From Actinomycetota bacterium (GTDB taxonomy: Bacteria > Actinomycetota > Actinomycetes > Streptosporangiales > Streptosporangiaceae), in contig DAHVDE010000027.1 of the NCBI GenBank assembly GCA_027313705.1, positions 1 to 64,000 of the forward strand: a stretch of 64,000 bases of DNA, read 5' to 3'. The position numbers were made by a program, and so were the translations under genes. The notes beneath the pieces are model-generated. The model saw only the letters and a list, made by a program, of their open reading frames with translations. It did not search any database and was not told the origin of the DNA. Shown here one piece after another: positions 60,431 to 64,000 of the stretch; the first letter of the stretch is position 1; each line of letters starts with the position of its first letter.

Positions 60431-61789
60431 TCAGAGGTTGGCAAAGGCCTCTTCGAGCACGTCGAGGCCTTCGTTGAGCAGTTCCGCGCTCATCACAAGC
60501 GGCGGCAGGAAACGCAGCACGTTGCCGTAAGTGCCGCAGGTGAGCACGATCACGCCCGCGGCATGGCAGGCCTTGGCGACCTTGCCGGCAGCGGCTGCGT
60601 CAGGCTCGGTCGTTCCCGGCTTGACCAGTTCGATCGCGATCATCGCGCCCCGGCCGCGCAGGTCACCGATCACCGGATTACGTTCGGCCAGCATGCGCAG
60701 CCTGGGCAGCATGATCTCGCCGATGCGGCGTGCGGCAGCGGGCAGGTCTTCCTTTGTCATGGTCTCGATCGAGCCGAGCGCGGCGGCGCAGGCGACGGGG
60801 TTACCGCCGAACGTGCCGCCAAGGCCGCCAGGGTGCACCGAGTCCATGATCTCCGCCCGGCCGGTCACGCCGGCCAGCGGCAGTCCTCCGGCGATGCCCT
60901 TGGCGGTGGTGATCAAGTCAGGAACCACGCCCTCGTGGTCGCATGCGAACCAGTCGCCGGTGCGGCAAAAACCCGACTGGATCTCGTCGGCGATGAACAC
61001 GATTCCGTTGTCACGGCAGTATTGCGCCAGCCCGGGCAGGAAGCCATCAGGCGGCACGATGAACCCGCCTTCGCCAAGGATCGGCTCGATCAGGACGGCC
61101 GCGACCCGGTTTTCCCCGACCTGGGCGTGGATCAAGCCGGTGATCACGTCGAGCGCCCGCTCGGCGGTGCACTCGGCCGCACCGCCGGGCCAGCGGAACG
61201 GATACGCCATCGGCACCCGGTATACCTCGCCGGCGAACGGCCCGAAGCCGTCCTTGTACGGCATGTTCTTGGCCGTGAGCGCCATCGTCAGGTTGGTGCG
61301 CCCATGGTAGGCATGGTCGAAGACGACGACAGCCTGCCGCCCGGTGGCGTGCCTGGCGATCTTGACCGCGTTCTCTACCGCCTCGGCACCCGAGTTGAAC
61401 AACGCCGAGCGCTTGTCATGACTGCCTGGCGTGAGCCGGTTAAGCTCCTCGCACACCTGCACGTAGCCCTCGTAGGGCGCCACCATGAAGCAGGTATGGG
61501 TGAAGCTGGCAACCTGCTCGGTCACCCTGGTCACCACCAGCTCTGCGCTGTTGCCTACCGAAGTCACCGCGATGCCTGAACCGAGGTCGATCAGCGAGTT
61601 CCCGTCGGCGTCGATGACTACTCCGCCGCCTGCCGCGGTGACGAACACGGGCAGCACATGGCTGAGGCCGCGCGCGACACTGCGCTGCCTGCGATCGAGC
61701 AGTTCGCGGGAAGCAGGGCCGGGAATCTCGGTTACCAGCTGGCGCCGCTGAGCCAGTGCGGGGCCGCCGACGGTAGAGTGCGCAGTCAT
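60431..61789 (-). CDS. gabT: 4-aminobutyrate aminotransferase
   Basis: A 452-residue class III PLP enzyme. K297 (LITTAKGIAGGLPLAG), D268 (FIADEIQSGFCRTGDWF) and FNSGAEAVENAVKIAR near 131 are the signature parts. The N-terminal PALAQRRQLVTEIPGPAS is typical of GabT. It converts GABA and 2-oxoglutarate to succinate semialdehyde and glutamate, closing the route from putrescine. ATG 61789 is preferred; GTG 61828 would add 13 residues. Confidence 0.92.
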   Translation of the reverse strand: MTAHSTVGGPALAQRRQLVTEIPGPASRELLDRRQRSVARGLSHVLPVFVTAAGGGVVIDADGNSLIDLGSGIAVTSVGNSAELVVTRVTEQVASFTHTCFMVAPYEGYVQVCEELNRLTPGSHDKRSALFNSGAEAVENAVKIARHATGRQAVVVFDHAYHGRTNLTMALTAKNMPYKDGFGPFAGEVYRVPMAYPFRWPGGAAECTAERALDVITGLIHAQVGENRVAAVLIEPILGEGGFIVPPDGFLPGLAQYCRDNGIVFIADEIQSGFCRTGDWFACDHEGVVPDLITTAKGIAGGLPLAGVTGRAEIMDSVHPGGLGGTFGGNPVACAAALGSIETMTKEDLPAAARRIGEIMLPRLRMLAERNPVIGDLRGRGAMIAIELVKPGTTEPDAAAAGKVAKACHAAGVIVLTCGTYGNVLRFLPPLVMSAELLNEGLDVLEEAFANL

Positions 61790-62192
61790 AAGCTGAGGAT
61801 AGACCGGACCGCAGATAGAGCCGGACACTGAGGGCGATGCAGGGCGGGCTCCGCAGCCGATTAGGTCGCTCGCCCGCCTGGCGGCTAATGTCTGCGATCA
61901 CCGGCGAGCGCTCGCACGCGGTAACCTGCCAGTCACTGAGCGCTGGCCACGGGTCGTCTCGCGGCGTTCCGCCGTCAGGTGCAGAAGAGGCCGCCGGCCG
62001 GAAGGAATTATTATGTTGGTACTAAACCGCCGCCGAGTCTGTAGTATAGGTGATCCCGCTTAGCCGGGCACATTCGGACTTTTCGTCGCAACCGAAGTGT
62101 CCGGGAAGCCAGGGGCAAGATAGTTGTTTGTATAGCGAAAAATTTGGTATGTGGTGCAGGAATGGCCCGCCCCGGATGTCGAGGAGGACCTC
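61790..62192. other. Long divergent intergenic region with hairpin and promoter-like sites
   Basis: 403 bases between gabT and gpgS, AT-richer than the flanks. An imperfect stem links CCGGGCACATTCGG (about 62064-62077) with CCGAAGTGTCCGG (about 62092-62104). TTGTTT (62124-62129) and GTATGT (62147-62152), 17 bases apart, could be the gpgS promoter. No gene was found. Confidence 0.4.
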
Positions 62193-63203
62193 ATGCGAAC
62201 ACATGATTGGTTTCGGTCGCACAGCTTTCATTATTCTGACTTCGGCGATGCCATCGAACTGGGTCAGATCAAGCGAGACAGGGGCGTGACCGTCTCACTG
62301 ATCCTGCCGACCCGTAATGTGGCCGAGACCATAACCTCGGTGCTGGACGAGGTTAATAATCTCCGACTTCCAGATATCGAGCTTATCGATCAGGTCGTGG
62401 TAGTCGACGCGGATTCACCTGACGGCACCGCTGAGATCGCCAGGGGCTATGACGCGGAGGTCTACTCAGAGAACGCGCTGATGCCTGAGTACGGTCCGGC
62501 GCACGGTAAGGGCGACGCCATGTGGCGCGGCCTGTCCGTGGCCACCGGCGACATCATTGCCTTCGCGGACACCGACACGGGCAACTTCTGCAAGCAACTC
62601 GTCACCTCGGTGGTGGGCTGCCTGGTAGCCAGGCCAGACATCAAGTTCGTCAAGGCTGCCTACCGGCGGCCGTACACCCAGGAGTCGCTTTCTGTGCCAG
62701 ATGGCGGCGGCCGGGTGACAGAACTGACCGCCAAGCCGGCCCTCAACCTGCTGTTTCCTGAGCTTGCCGGTTTTGTCCAGCCGCTGGCCGGCGAGTTCGG
62801 CGGCACCAGGGACGTGCTGTTCAAGATCCCGTTCTTCAGCGGCTATGCCGTCGAGGTCGGCATGCTGATCGACGTGCTCGATGCCTGCGGCCTGGCCGGC
62901 ATGGCCCAGGTCGACGCGGGCATGCGCAAGAACAGGCATCAAGACCTCGGCAACCTGTCCAGAATGGGTTACGCGGTGCTGCGAGCGGTGCTCACCAGGG
63001 CCACCCAGCGCCGGCTTGTCGGCGCCAGTGTTGCCGCTGACGCCTGGACCGCCGCAGAGGCAGGCTCTTACCTGCATGCGGTGGCCACCGCACAGGGCGT
63101 CACGCTCGAGGAGTTCTCCGAACTGATGATCGAGCGACCGCCGATGGAGCTGGCGCTGCTCGACCGGGCGCGGCTGGCCAGCGTCACGGCTGCCGGGGCA
63201 TAG
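62193..63203 (+). CDS. gpgS: Glucosyl-3-phosphoglycerate synthase
   Basis: A 336-residue GT81-type glycosyltransferase. ATG 62193 has GAGGAGG five bases upstream. Characteristic parts are VSLILPTRNVAETI (about 34-47), QVVVVDADSPDGT (67-79), the nucleotide-sugar DxD motif AFADTDTGN (D126 and D128), and GEFGGTRDVLFKIPFFSGYA in the acceptor region. It joins glucose to 3-phosphoglycerate, the first step toward glucosylglycerate and, in mycobacteria, methylglucose lipopolysaccharides. Confidence 0.93.
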   Translation: MRTHDWFRSHSFHYSDFGDAIELGQIKRDRGVTVSLILPTRNVAETITSVLDEVNNLRLPDIELIDQVVVVDADSPDGTAEIARGYDAEVYSENALMPEYGPAHGKGDAMWRGLSVATGDIIAFADTDTGNFCKQLVTSVVGCLVARPDIKFVKAAYRRPYTQESLSVPDGGGRVTELTAKPALNLLFPELAGFVQPLAGEFGGTRDVLFKIPFFSGYAVEVGMLIDVLDACGLAGMAQVDAGMRKNRHQDLGNLSRMGYAVLRAVLTRATQRRLVGASVAADAWTAAEAGSYLHAVATAQGVTLEEFSELMIERPPMELALLDRARLASVTAAGA

Positions 63204-63287
63204 CCGCCGGGGCATAGCCGCCGGCCGGGATCAGGCCGCTCAGGCCGTCGTAAGGCGCCAGCTCCTGGCTGGTCGCCTTGCGGCGGA

Positions 63288-63291
<4 letters not shown>
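63184..63291 (-). CDS. Possible very short protein downstream of the E1-beta-like gene
   Basis: GTG 63291 overlaps the stop of the E1-beta-like gene as GTGA and opens a 35-codon frame (MIRRKATSQELAPYDGLSGL onward) ending at 63184 inside the opposite gpgS end. The overlap style matches real operons here, but the protein is too short to classify and its 3' end contains a small duplication. Confidence 0.25.

Positions 63292-64000
<709 letters not shown>

Noticed and set aside
60419-61579. 386-codon plus-strand frame over gabT
   Set aside because: Antisense of a complete GabT with all PLP residues; no family features of its own.

Overview
The window reads as chromosomal DNA of a high-GC actinobacterium. 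The reasons are strong third-position GC, many GTG starts, four-base GTGA and ATGA gene overlaps, and marker families: a DUF574 methyltransferase, a deazaflavin/F420-type DUF385 protein, glucosyl-3-phosphoglycerate synthase, a LigD-type polymerase domain, and the actinobacterial ImuA'/ImuB/DnaE2 mutasome. The species cannot be named from sequence alone. I see no tRNA, rRNA, CRISPR array, insertion sequence, phage module or origin.

Layout. 1-8.2 kb: the tail of a sedolisin-like protease, a PAS-GAF-SpoIIE phosphatase, a DUF574 methyltransferase, a MarR regulator with an operator-like promoter and a linked DHA2 efflux pump, small proteins, a frameshifted remnant and a methyltransferase. 8.2-13.8 kb: a DUF302 gene broken at a homopolymer, a stand-alone LigD polymerase domain, an HtrA-like protease, gltX and a DUF3048 protein. 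13.8-20.6 kb: a tightly packed five-gene unit (nucleotide-binding oxidoreductase, small membrane protein, zinc-ribbon/FHA protein, CPA2 antiporter with USP-like tail, and an atypical soluble kinase). This is the best candidate for an undescribed system. 20.6-24.2 kb: a metal ABC importer behind a Zur-type operator. 24.3-26 kb: a PRC-barrel/DUF2382 stress protein and a DUF385 protein. 26-32.9 kb: imuA'-imuB and dnaE2, each behind a LexA-like box, with an S51-peptidase-like gene between them.

33-37.2 kb: crotonase, acyl-CoA dehydrogenase, an alpha/beta hydrolase, a vestige of a CaiB-type CoA transferase and a class III aminotransferase. 37.3-43.7 kb: lipoproteins, DUF3054, a secreted HExxE protein with an Ig-like domain, an amidohydrolase, proS and a small protein. 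43.8-53.0 kb: polyamine uptake and catabolism (Lrp regulator, transaminase, aminobutyraldehyde dehydrogenase, potABCD-type importer, FAD amine oxidase). 53.2-63.2 kb: a phosphoesterase lacking its normal N-terminus, a PucR regulator divergent from an MmsA-type dehydrogenase and an omega-transaminase, an SGNH hydrolase, gabT and gpgS. The window ends inside an E1-beta-like 2-oxoacid dehydrogenase gene.

How the parts work together. The 43.8-62 kb stretch forms a coherent nitrogen-salvage island: polyamines are imported, oxidised or transaminated to aminobutyraldehyde, then to GABA (gabT) or, by inference, to beta-alanine and semialdehydes that the PucR-linked pair converts to acyl-CoA. The mutasome genes form a classical SOS mutagenesis unit. 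Several convergent gene pairs end in long perfect hairpins without a T-tract, two of them inside the final codons of a gene.
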